Below are positions 53,295-60,668 of a stretch of DNA of 64,000 bases, piece after piece. Made by a program: the position numbers and the translations under genes. The DNA comes from an uncultured Lachnospiraceae bacterium (GTDB lineage Bacteria > Bacillota > Clostridia > Lachnospirales > Lachnospiraceae): positions 1-64,000 of the forward strand of contig UQLY01000015.1 of assembly GCA_900542015.1 (NCBI GenBank), in the 5' to 3' direction. Each line of letters opens with the position of its first letter. Position 1 is the first letter of the stretch. Below the pieces are notes generated by a model. The model was not told where the DNA came from. It did not search any database and was given only the letters and a program-made list of their open reading frames with translations.

Positions 53295-53567
53295 TTAACT
53301 TACACCATAATTCTCTTCCAATCCTACATCATTTTTATTCTGTTCTCGCACCATAAGTTGATTTAAATATGCTTCAAGCCTTGGTCTGCAAATAAGATAT
53401 TTATTACCCCAACGGATGCTAAACTCTCCTTCATTACTTTCGCACAGCCTTCTCATATTCTTAATTCCAATATTAAAATATGATGCAGCCTCTCGAATAG
53501 TCAACATATATTTTTCAGGAATTGCGACCAATTCCTGATTATTCTTTTGGCTCTGTAAATTCTCCAT
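53295..53567 (-). CDS. xis: Second excisionase (Tn916 Xis-like)
   Basis: A 90-residue protein very typical of Tn916-family excisionases: KYMLTIREAASYFNIGIKNM then RRLCE and RWGNKYLICRPRLEAYLNQL. GGAGG precedes the ATG at 53567. In this family the integrase gene follows directly, but here no integrase lies downstream: the next gene is an unrelated 93-residue protein. It is therefore the survivor of a second element whose integrase was lost. Confidence 0.88.
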   Translation of the reverse strand: MENLQSQKNNQELVAIPEKYMLTIREAASYFNIGIKNMRRLCESNEGEFSIRWGNKYLICRPRLEAYLNQLMVREQNKNDVGLEENYGVS

Positions 53568-53597
53568 GTGTCATATCCTCCAATCTGATTTTCAAAG

Positions 53598-53617
53598 GGT
53601 ATAACATATATCACTCT
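53598..53617 (-). promoter_or_regulatory. Upstream box of the second excisionase gene
   Basis: An exact 20-bp match to the box at 49551-49570 in front of the first excisionase, about 30 bases upstream of the start codon here. ACTAC motifs follow at 53635 and nearby. Confidence 0.55.
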
Positions 53618-53705
53618 TACAGTGGGATAAGTCAACTACCATCTACTTTCTGCTAATCTTTTCTCAGTTAATATGCGATTTATCCATCTATCTCATAGAA
53701 AAATC

Positions 53706-53873
53706 TTATAATCCATACTTTGACCTCATATTAGAGATCACACGATCTGCATCCTTGAAGTTTCCCTGTTCTCTAGACTTTTTCAATTTTGCAAGCATCT
53801 CTTCCTCAGTCATTGGTGCGTATAATTTACTCTTTAACTCTTTTTCTACTCTGACCCAAATTGTGCCATCCAT
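53706..53873 (-). CDS. Hypothetical small protein, 55 residues
   Basis: A charged helical peptide MDGTIWVRVEKELKSKLYAP then MTEEEMLAKLKKSREQG. The shape recalls antitoxin-like or DUF-type small proteins, but no toxin is adjacent. GAGGTGC precedes the ATG at 53873; the frame is open 18 codons further. Function unknown. Confidence 0.5.
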   Translation of the reverse strand: MDGTIWVRVEKELKSKLYAPMTEEEMLAKLKKSREQGNFKDADRVISNMRSKYGL

Positions 53874-53957
53874 GTTCAGCACCTCATTTTCTTTATTATA
53901 GTAACAACTCATTTGTATTATTTGCAAAATTTGTAAACTGTTAGGTTACTGCTACTT

Positions 53958-53990
53958 TTTAACGATTATTCTATACAATTTAACGATTAT
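53958..53990. repeat. Direct repeat TTTAACGATTAT, two copies 21 bp apart
   Basis: Exact 12-bp copies at 53958-53969 and 53979-53990, spaced by two helical turns, in an otherwise empty region. They share the AACGAT core of the inverted repeat at 53077-53095. This fits cooperative binding of a regulator or replication protein. Confidence 0.6.
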
Positions 53991-54020
53991 CCACATTTCC
54001 TATTTTTCATCTTTCCATTC

Positions 54021-54049
54021 GTAGTATTACCGTAGTCTCTAACTACTAC
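54021..54049. repeat. Extra GTAGT-repeat site
   Basis: GTAGT at 54021 and again at 54032 (11 bp apart, as at the attachment-like sites) is followed by AACTACTAC (54041-54049), inverse to GTAGT. It is a further copy of the recombination-type layout, 260 bp left of the site at 54283. Confidence 0.45.
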
Positions 54050-54113
54050 AAGTGCAAAAATCTGCCCCATTTTGCCCCATAAAGTACCGGTTTTACTGCA
54101 TTTCCACAGTCCT

Positions 54114-54320
54114 GCCGTGACAGATAAATAATACTTTTATCATAAACTAAAATCCTCCTAAAATGCCGTGTTCTGCCTCGATTTGCCGCAGTTTGCCCGC
54201 TATAATTTTTGCTCTGAGATTGTTAAATTTGTCACAGAATGAGCAAAATGCGGCAAAACGGGGCAAGTTGAGGACATGAAACGTAGTCAAAACGTAGTAA
54301 GAATCGAGGTGTTTTACTAC
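54114..54320 (+). repeat. Long direct repeat, copy A, ending in attachment-like site
   Basis: Bases 54114-54300 (187 bp) match 59348-59524 closely, including exact runs such as those around 54151-54169 and 54208-54260. Copy A has about ten extra bases near 54190. It ends in two GTAGT boxes 11 bp apart (54283-54298), and GTAGTAA (54294-54300) is inverted as TTACTAC (54314-54320). The region 54050-54270 also holds several TTTGCCCC/TTGCCGC-type motifs on both strands. No coding frame was seen. Confidence 0.8.
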
Positions 54321-54492
54321 TGCGAATATTCTATCATAAACCTATGGTGAGAAACAACATAAGCCTGATTGATTTGAAAATACTAGTTGGCACAAAAGGA
54401 TAAGAAGTACGTCAAATGCACTTACACTCCGTTTGACTTAATCCACCACCAATTTTATGTTCTCAGTTGCAGATGGAAACATATCATTTATC

Positions 54493-55026
54493 TTAGTCCT
54501 GTTTTTGCAATAAATTAATTTGCTCCAATAAAAACATAATATTGGCCAATCCTAAAACATTTAAGCTATCTTCCAAATCAGAAAAATAGAGCATATTTAT
54601 TAGATTCTCTTTATAGCTTAATTTCCCATACATTACATCTGGAAAAACGATTTTTTCGATAGGTAATTTTCCTTTCTCCTGCAACATATGATTGAGTTCA
54701 TATTGCAAATATGACAAACCTGCAGATAATGCCAAGTAATAATTTCCTAAAAACACCTCATTTTCATCTATAATTCGACATTCAAAAACCTTTGTTTTTA
54801 TAACCGAACAAATGATAATTGCAGCTACTTTATGTCTATCTAAAAATACTACCTCATCCCTCATATTTTGACTTTTGATTTTATTATAAATTTCCTCAAA
54901 TATTTTCTGAAAAACCTTTTTTCTTTCTTTATTAAGAATAATATTTTCATCAGTTTTACTGCTACGCTCAGCTTCTTTTATCATCTCATTCCATAATGTT
55001 TCAAGTTTCGCATACATATTATTCAT
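54493..55026 (-). CDS. Unknown protein, last gene of candidate defence operon
   Basis: A 177-residue helical protein of unknown family, with a central hydrophobic stretch DRHKVAAIIICSVIKTKVFE (about 63-82) that looks buried rather than membrane-spanning. Its start overlaps the end of the membrane protein gene by 8 bases, so they are co-translated; ATG 55026 or 55017 may be used. As the downstream partner of a nuclease and a membrane protein, it could be a sensor or immunity factor, which is speculation. Confidence 0.6.
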   Translation of the reverse strand: MNNMYAKLETLWNEMIKEAERSSKTDENIILNKERKKVFQKIFEEIYNKIKSQNMRDEVVFLDRHKVAAIIICSVIKTKVFECRIIDENEVFLGNYYLALSAGLSYLQYELNHMLQEKGKLPIEKIVFPDVMYGKLSYKENLINMLYFSDLEDSLNVLGLANIMFLLEQINLLQKQD

Positions 55027-55792
55027 CTTCCTTAAAATAATTTATAAATGAGAAATGGTCATTAAACGCATCATTCATATCTGTTCCACAATTCTGCATT
55101 CTTAAATAGTCTCGATCTACAACATAGCCTTTAATTTTACTACCATGATTTCTATATATTTTTGAGCCCTTATTAGTTTTTAAGTAAGTCCAAACAGCTA
55201 AAACCATTGTTATAATGACGGAAAAAGCACTTATTATTCCCACAATAAGGTTAAAACTACCCTTTCCACTACCACTCGCAATTGCACCAGCCAAAATGGA
55301 AACAATAACTGATAATGCTCCAACTAAAATACCTATTATTTGAATTGTTTTTCCTTTAGCCACTTGTGCCTGAGTCTGTTTAGATTCAGCTACTGTCTCA
55401 TTTTTTAGAATATCGATATTTTCTAACAGTTTTTCGATATTTTTCTTTTTTACCTCGTCTGGGATATATAAGTTTCCTATAAACTCCAATACTAAATCTT
55501 CATAGAAGGTAGAGATAGAATTCATTTCATCATGCTTTACACCATATTGCCTTGAAATTGAATTAATTATTGCTTCCAACTCTTTTTTATTCGGCAATCC
55601 AGAGTTTGCAATATAGGGTCTTAAAACATCTAATACGGCATTGTTAGCATATGCAATATTCCTTCTATGGTCACTCTTTTTCTTCCTATCTAAAACATAA
55701 ACTGTAATGTAATAGACTATTATTCCGCTTATAGTTCCTCCAGCAATACCTATAACCCACGCATTTTGCATAAACTCAATAAACTTATCCAT
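55019..55792 (-). CDS. Three-helix membrane protein of candidate defence operon
   Basis: A 257-residue protein with one N-terminal helix (WVIGIAGGTISGIIVYYITV, about 11-30), a cytoplasmic helical region (about 35-145), and two more helices (about 148-170 and 180-200). A basic tail follows. I do not recognise a family. AGGAGG eight bases upstream selects the ATG at 55792. It starts 39 bases after the nuclease gene stop. A membrane-anchored effector or scaffold role is only suggested by context. Confidence 0.65.
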   Translation of the reverse strand: MDKFIEFMQNAWVIGIAGGTISGIIVYYITVYVLDRKKKSDHRRNIAYANNAVLDVLRPYIANSGLPNKKELEAIINSISRQYGVKHDEMNSISTFYEDLVLEFIGNLYIPDEVKKKNIEKLLENIDILKNETVAESKQTQAQVAKGKTIQIIGILVGALSVIVSILAGAIASGSGKGSFNLIVGIISAFSVIITMVLAVWTYLKTNKGSKIYRNHGSKIKGYVVDRDYLRMQNCGTDMNDAFNDHFSFINYFKEDE

Positions 55793-55831
55793 CACCCACA
55801 CCTCCTCACAATTGACAAAATAACGTTGCTC

Positions 55832-56593
55832 TTACCAATCAAATTCTTCATTATATCCATTGTAAAGTCTCATAAATTCATCAGCAAATTTCTTTACAAA
55901 ATCTCTATCTAAGGCTGTTGCTAAAGTTTCATCATTATACTGTGCTGCCTTGCTCCAGTTATATGAACCATGCATTACAAATTCAAAGTCTATAATACAA
56001 AACTTATCATGTAAACGATTAGACAAATATACACCTTTGAGTGGAACTTTTACTACATCAAAATTCTTTTCCAATTCTCCCATCAAAGTCATATTAGACT
56101 TTTCATTTGATGTAATAATTCTAATATTTACTCCTTGCTTTTTCTTTGCAAGCAACTCTTGAAAAATATCCCGATCTGAAAACCAAGCAACTGCTGCCCA
56201 AATAGTGTACTTTGCATTTCGTATTCCTTGAACGATAACTTCTTTGATTCCATCAAACGCAACATCATGTTCGGTTTGCCCATCATCTTCCAATTCCACC
56301 AATTTGGGTCTAATATCAACTCCGTACAAATCATAGTCATCATTTGGAATATAAATGCCATTTGCCAAATCATAAAAAACATCTTTGTACTCTTTTGCTT
56401 TTTTCAGCATTGGAATGGGTACTCTTAAACGCATATATTCCTGCCTTTGATTAGGCACATAAGTAAAAGCCCCAGTTTTTTCAAAAGTGACAATAGAGTA
56501 CCTTAGGATTCCCAATATATCATCTTTATTCTGAAAATCATCATCGTATTTTACCGTTTCTATCATCGTCTTTAAAAATTGCTTTTCATTCAT
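55832..56593 (-). CDS. Phospholipase-D-superfamily nuclease, single HKD motif
   Basis: A 253-residue protein. The C-terminal half is a PLD domain: VQGIRNAKYTIWAAVAWFSD (entry block) and the catalytic motif HDKFCIIDFEFVMHGSYNWS (about 198-217), i.e. HxK with the trailing GSxNWS. One HKD motif implies dimer formation, as in Nuc/BfiI nucleases. The N-terminal 110 residues are unassigned. The ATG at 56593 follows GAGGAAATG, and overlaps the regulator gene by 8 bases. Likely a DNA/RNA nuclease in a defence setting. Confidence 0.82.
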   Translation of the reverse strand: MNEKQFLKTMIETVKYDDDFQNKDDILGILRYSIVTFEKTGAFTYVPNQRQEYMRLRVPIPMLKKAKEYKDVFYDLANGIYIPNDDYDLYGVDIRPKLVELEDDGQTEHDVAFDGIKEVIVQGIRNAKYTIWAAVAWFSDRDIFQELLAKKKQGVNIRIITSNEKSNMTLMGELEKNFDVVKVPLKGVYLSNRLHDKFCIIDFEFVMHGSYNWSKAAQYNDETLATALDRDFVKKFADEFMRLYNGYNEEFDW

Positions 56594-56837
56594 TACACAT
56601 TTCCTCTTCATTTATATTTTCATACATACCTATTTTTTCTCCGTCAGCCAGCACAAATGCCTGCTCATACCCGACATCCAACGCCTCTGCAATTGCTAGC
56701 ATTTCCTCAAAAGAAACTGTACCTCGTTTCAGTTTTTTGTTAAAATTCTGCGGAGTCTGACCAATGCGTCTGCATAGCTCCGCAAGACTAATGTTCTGTT
56801 TCTCACACAACTCTCTTACCATATCCGATGTTGTCAT
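56586..56837 (-). CDS. Helix-turn-helix (XRE/Cro-CI) regulator
   Basis: An 83-residue single-domain regulator. The HTH reads SLAELCRRIGQTPQNFNKKL (about 17-36), followed by SFEEMLAIAEALDVGYEQAF. GGAGG precedes the ATG at 56837. It heads the nuclease operon, with a short palindrome inside its promoter, so autoregulation is likely. Confidence 0.9.
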   Translation of the reverse strand: MTTSDMVRELCEKQNISLAELCRRIGQTPQNFNKKLKRGTVSFEEMLAIAEALDVGYEQAFVLADGEKIGMYENINEEEMCNE

Positions 56838-56860
56838 GATTTACCTCCACTGATACATTT

Positions 56861-56889
56861 ATTATAAACCATCTGGTTGATAATCACAA
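56861..56889 (-). promoter_or_regulatory. Promoter and palindrome of the HTH-nuclease operon
   Basis: Minus-strand TTGTGA (56884-56889) and TATAAT (56861-56866) are 17 bases apart. AACCATCTGGTT (56867-56878), an inverted repeat, fills the spacer next to the -10, a good place for the HTH regulator to repress. Confidence 0.65.
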
Positions 56890-56910
56890 GATAGATCCAT
56901 GATAATTTAC

Positions 56911-56950
56911 TGAAAATTAAGAAAACGCCCTGCTGTAAAGCAGAGCGCCA
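56911..56950 (-). terminator. Intrinsic terminator after the truncated ATPase
   Basis: GCTCTGCT/AGCAGGGC stem (56926-56947) with a short loop, followed on the minus strand by GTTTTCTTAATTTTC. It lies 20 bases past the truncated ATPase and protects the HTH promoter. Confidence 0.75.
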
Positions 56951-56966
56951 TTGTGTTCTTTCTATA

Positions 56967-57176
56967 TTAAATTGCCCGGAACATTTTCTGCGATACCGGA
57001 TTCTCTCCTTTGACCTTTTCCAATACTTTATTCTTTAATACCTTATCTATTAGTTCAACGCAGGATGTTTTTGCTGTATTATTGCGCCCAACAATCAAAG
57101 TAGTATTATCATCTACTTTCAAATCTGCATTAATAAGTAGTCGGTAATTTTGAATTTTTATGTTTGCTAACCGCAT
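56967..57176 (-). pseudogene. Truncated OLD-type AAA ATPase
   Basis: A 69-residue frame starting MRLANIKIQNYRLLINADLK with a P-loop LIVGRNNTAKTS (about 29-40), the opening of SMC/RecF/OLD-family ATPases. Such proteins run for 500 residues or more and often pair with a TOPRIM nuclease domain. Here the frame stops at 56967, followed at once by a terminator. GGAGGAG before the ATG is intact. It starts 37 bases after the AbiEii stop. I take it as the stump of a defence gene; a functional micro-ATPase is unlikely. Confidence 0.65.
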
Positions 57177-57213
57177 TTTTCTCCTCCGTCTCTTTCATAT
57201 ATTATTTTCGTAT

Positions 57214-58056
57214 TCAACCAACTATCATCTCATCCATCAACTCTACCACCACGTCACACGCATCCTCAAACGCAATGTCTGTTGCATATTCAAAATCCTT
57301 CTGATAATTTTTCCACTGCCTCTGCATTACTTCACTACTCCTAACCGTATCCATAATGCTACGATACTCCTCAACCACTGCTGACGATCCACGTTTTTCC
57401 ATGGTGGCATTCAGTGCAGCCTTCAACGAATCCGGCTCTATGTTTGCATATTGCAGCTTAGCCAATATGTAGATATCGTAGTAATCTCTTGGTCTGGTAT
57501 TCTGGTCACCTCTGGATATTACCGTCTCCAGTTTTTCCGCCATAATGGTTTCCAGATTATACGCAAGCACCGAAATACTTCTATCTTCCAAAAGGAGTTT
57601 GAATTGATACTCTATCTCTTTTGGTGTAATCTTGTCCCCTGTCGTAATATCCAATTTCAACGGAACTGCCATTGGTGGATAATTTGCAAACAGAGAAACA
57701 CGATACCCTGTACATACATCGCCCTCTCGGATTTCTCCAATGCTACGAAAACTAAAGGTTACATCATCCTCTAATTCTATTTTGCAAATCTCTTCAAACA
57801 TTTCGCGTACAGTCTGTTCATTGACAGGCAAGCCTTTTATGGTTGCATCCATATCCATAGTCGCTCTGGTATCAAGCCCCACCATCGCTGCAATCAGGAA
57901 GCCACCTTTCAAGATAAAATTCTGCTGATATTTTGAAATGGATATTCGTTCCAACAATCTCTCCAACATAAAGTTTTGCATCACAAGCTGTGCAGATATA
58001 TGTTTTTCCTTTGCAAGATTTTTAATAATCGCTTTTAACTGCATTGCATTTTTCAT
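57214..58056 (-). CDS. abiEii: AbiEii/AbiGii-type nucleotidyltransferase toxin
   Basis: A 280-residue nucleotidyltransferase of the type IV toxin-antitoxin family. Motif I reads LKGGFLIAAMVGLDTRATMD followed by MDA, with the metal-binding Asp pair, and motif III/IV appears as AEKLETVISRGDQNTRPRDY followed by YDIYIL. AbiE systems give abortive phage protection. The start overlaps the antitoxin stop by 4 bases. The protein looks complete. Confidence 0.92.
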   Translation of the reverse strand: MKNAMQLKAIIKNLAKEKHISAQLVMQNFMLERLLERISISKYQQNFILKGGFLIAAMVGLDTRATMDMDATIKGLPVNEQTVREMFEEICKIELEDDVTFSFRSIGEIREGDVCTGYRVSLFANYPPMAVPLKLDITTGDKITPKEIEYQFKLLLEDRSISVLAYNLETIMAEKLETVISRGDQNTRPRDYYDIYILAKLQYANIEPDSLKAALNATMEKRGSSAVVEEYRSIMDTVRSSEVMQRQWKNYQKDFEYATDIAFEDACDVVVELMDEMIVG

Positions 58057-58667
58057 AACAGCACCTCCAGATATGCTCTGAGTTTTTTCTCTACCTTCAA
58101 GGTTTTTGCATACTCTGACAAGAGCGGAATATTTTTATCCGTTCTGGTTGCATACCGTTTAAAAGCCTCAGTCACTATCTGAATATCCACATGACTGTGG
58201 GGGCGTAAAATATCACAGAGCGTACGCTCCACACTATAAGCCCTTACTGTATTTCCTCCCGGCGTAAGCACTTCTGCCACTCCCAAATCATACAATGCTT
58301 CCTTGCACTGCACACATCGAATATTTTCTTCTTTAGGCTTTGTTAAATTATAATTTGCCGGAAAAGTCATGTTGTATCTGTTTGGTGTCCTATCAGTTAA
58401 ATCCCAAAGGAACAATGCCGTTTCATGAGAATAGATTCCTCTTTTAAATCGACTCTGCAAATTGAAAATTTCATCATCCCAAACCTCCGGCAAAATATAA
58501 ACACCTCTTGCTGACTTTTCAATCATGCCCTTGTCAACAAGGTATTTAATATTTCCACGAGAGATACCTGCTGCAACCACCATTGCAGTAGTAACCGTAC
58601 CATTATTCTCTTTTGCCATCTTGATAATTTCTTCAGTTGCTCCCACAATAGTTTCCTTTCTTTTCAT
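58053..58667 (-). CDS. abiEi: AbiEi-type antitoxin/transcriptional regulator
   Basis: A 204-residue protein with an N-terminal winged helix (VTTAMVVAAGISRGNIKYLV, about 24-43) and the AbiEi C-terminal domain (SRFKRGIYSHETALFLWDLT, TFPANYNL, YSVERTLCDILR). It autoregulates the operon and neutralises AbiEii without direct complex formation in studied examples. Its own promoter contains a 10-bp inverted repeat that fits AbiEi binding. Confidence 0.92.
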   Translation of the reverse strand: MKRKETIVGATEEIIKMAKENNGTVTTAMVVAAGISRGNIKYLVDKGMIEKSARGVYILPEVWDDEIFNLQSRFKRGIYSHETALFLWDLTDRTPNRYNMTFPANYNLTKPKEENIRCVQCKEALYDLGVAEVLTPGGNTVRAYSVERTLCDILRPHSHVDIQIVTEAFKRYATRTDKNIPLLSEYAKTLKVEKKLRAYLEVLL

Positions 58668-58714
58668 TGACTTTTATGCTTATAATTATATATTCACATA
58701 GCGCAAAAGTCAAT
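58666..58714 (-). promoter_or_regulatory. AbiE promoter within inverted repeats
   Basis: Minus-strand TTGACT (58708-58713) and TATAAT (58685-58690) are 17 bases apart. ATTGACTTTT (58705-58714 read on minus) and AAAAGTCAAT (58666-58675 read on minus) form a perfect inverted repeat that brackets the promoter, one arm covering the -35, the other overlapping the start codon. AbiEi family repressors bind such pairs. Confidence 0.8.
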
Positions 58715-59347
58715 ACAACTACTTTTTTTTCTGCCTTTATTTCTTAAATTGTATACTTAACTGCATGGTTCACCATGACCTATACCATTGTCCACCGAAT
58801 GGACATACTTATCCCTTGGTGCCTTTCCTTATGGCATAACAAATTTCCTTTACATTTCCTTAGTTTCCGGTTATTTTCGCAAATTTGATATAATAATTCT
58901 AAATCCTATATTAAAAGTTATGCCATATCCCAAGTGCCCCATCGGCTCTGCCAGTGGGTGTTTTACAGGTTATGCAGCCTCTTGGTGGCATGGCTCCTTT
59001 AACCTGCACCATTTTCGCCCTTACTTTCCGTGGCTGATTTCAGTTTTAAACTCCCCTTTTCTCCTAATAATGCCCCAAATCGCCACAGACGCGCTCACAT
59101 GGGCAATTCAACGGCCATCAGTTACTCTTCAATCAATGCTGCAATTCCAGAAAAGAAAAAGATACAATACTTACCTGTACTGCATCTTCTTTCTGCTTAA
59201 CATTTCTCTACTTTTCCTGCATTTGAGTCTCATTCTCACATCATCTTCTTGCTACGAATTACTTGGTGTAAAATTGGTGTAGTTTTTCTTGGTTAACCCT
59301 CACAAACCCTTGATAACACTGTGTTTTTGCCTGTGCAATCATTTTGT
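58715..59347. other. Region without recognisable genes
   Basis: I see no supported gene here. A plus-strand frame (58788-59282) is open but has no ribosome site and an improbable composition. The right end (59262-59282) has two TTGGTGTA direct repeats. The rest may be degraded element sequence. Confidence 0.5.
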
Positions 59348-59549
59348 GCCGTGGCAAATGAATAATACTTTTATCATAAACGAAAATCCTCCTAAAATGC
59401 CGTATTCTGCCCCAATTTGCCGACTATAAATTTTGCTCTGAGATTGTTAAATTTGTCACAGAATGAGCAAAATGCGGCAAATCGGGGCAAGTTGAGGACA
59501 TGAAACGTAGTCAAAACGTAGTAAAAGTAAAAACGGGGGTGTTTTACTA
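59348..59549 (+). repeat. Long direct repeat, copy B, ending in attachment-like site
   Basis: Second copy of the sequence at 54114-54300, 177 bp, same orientation. It ends in two GTAGT boxes 11 bp apart (59507-59522). TAGTAAAA (59519-59526) is inverted as TTTTACTA (59542-59549) around a spacer with GGGGG, as at the left end. The two copies enclose the defence cargo. Confidence 0.8.
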
Positions 59550-59623
59550 ATCACCATTTCTTGAAATAACCACTTGATTAACAAGATTATTTTGTAACTT
59601 TATACAATATATAAATGCATCCG

Positions 59624-60118
59624 CTACTTCAAGCAGTATCGGATTTGCTTTTCCTTTAATGGCTCTTCAACTGAAAACTCAATATCATACTGTTCTGATG
59701 ATGATATAGTTACACTCGAATAAAATGCTTTATCAGACAAGTGGACATATCCTGAAGAATTTCTATACACTAAATCCAATTGGGCATCATATTCCGCTAA
59801 TCTTTGCCGCAAAATATAATCCTTCATTTTATTTCCACGATCATCTTTAATATCAATAATTTTCTTTCCTGCAAAAAATCCATCAATAAAATCTGTCTGG
59901 TTTTCTGCAATAAAGGCTGCGAAAATCCGCATACAATTATCTATCTGCGAGCGTAACAAAATCCCTCCACAAGCTAAATTTCTATTTCTTAGCATCTCAG
60001 AAATTCCATCTAATAAAGCAATGCTTCGATTCATAGCAGAAGTAAAAAAGAAATCTTCCTTATAAAGTGTGTCTCCAATAATTGTCTTACTCAATTCAAT
60101 TATTCTCATCCAGCTCAC
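59624..60118 (-). CDS. Hypothetical protein (DUF5677-like look)
   Basis: A 164-residue helical protein with SAMNRSIALLDGISEMLRNR then GGILLRSQIDNCMRIFAAFI, a pattern like DUF5677/HEPN-type proteins in defence regions. It ends 75 bases from copy B, so the C-terminus may have been trimmed when the element arrived. No clear ribosome site was found. Function unknown. Confidence 0.5.
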   Translation of the reverse strand: MSWMRIIELSKTIIGDTLYKEDFFFTSAMNRSIALLDGISEMLRNRNLACGGILLRSQIDNCMRIFAAFIAENQTDFIDGFFAGKKIIDIKDDRGNKMKDYILRQRLAEYDAQLDLVYRNSSGYVHLSDKAFYSSVTISSSEQYDIEFSVEEPLKEKQIRYCLK

Positions 60119-60235
60119 CTAAATATTTTTCATTATTCATAAATATACTTTCTCTAAAATTATGCATATCTCTTGACATAGGACCATACTGATTATGAAC
60201 CTAAATATTAACAAGCACTCGAGACGTCGCATCTA

Positions 60236-60535
60236 TCAAATGTCTTTCTTTTTTAATTTATTTTCTTTATCTGTAATAAAATAATTTATCCACAGGTAAT
60301 CAAGCAAAATACCTGTAATAAAAATCTTTATACCACCATTCTCATTGATTAAAAGCAATATAAAACTTACAGTTGTTCCCAAAACCGTATACAGTTGAAG
60401 TCTTTGTTTTATATATGATATTTCTAATTTTTCTGGATTTATATATAAATGAAATGTAAAATAAAAAAAACTAAAGGCAAAAAATATTATACAAAACAAT
60501 ATCTCTATATTAAGAAAATGTACTTCTTGTTCCAA
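60236..60535 (-). CDS. Hypothetical membrane protein, about 99 residues
   Basis: Three or four hydrophobic segments (ILFCIIFFAFSFFYFTFHLY, VLGTTVSFILLLI, IFITGILLDYLWINYF) and a basic tail. The frame begins inside another reading frame that also encodes membrane-like sequence (about 60505-60669, MDKYDNPRQLLQ onward), so an original longer membrane protein may have been frameshifted. Extremely AT-rich. Function unknown. Confidence 0.45.
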   Translation of the reverse strand: MEQEVHFLNIEILFCIIFFAFSFFYFTFHLYINPEKLEISYIKQRLQLYTVLGTTVSFILLLINENGGIKIFITGILLDYLWINYFITDKENKLKKKDI

Positions 60536-60668
60536 TATAATTTGAATAACGCAGACAATAAAAAAATGATATATTCTACATTAACAGAAATAATTATTCC
60601 ATATACGTATGATAAATGCGTCATATTTTGTAATAACTGTCTTGGATTATCATATTTATCCATCAAAA

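Larger units (their letters stand above)
45608..59549. mobile_element. Accessory island: degraded integrative element(s) with Tn916-type integrase
   Basis: An AT-rich block with an integrase and two excisionases. It is bounded by related GTAGT-repeat sites at 45608-45645, 54283-54320 and 59507-59549. No conjugation, relaxase or complete replication genes remain. The first interval (8.7 kb) holds the recombination genes, and the second (5.2 kb) holds defence-type cargo. The island may continue to about 60,670, where a chromosomal histidine kinase gene is cut. Boundaries are inferred from repeats and gene content. Confidence 0.7.

Noticed and set aside
58788..59282. Plus-strand open frame of 164 codons in the cargo block
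   Set aside because: No ribosome site, odd composition, no recognisable family, and surrounding sequence appears to be degraded non-coding DNA.
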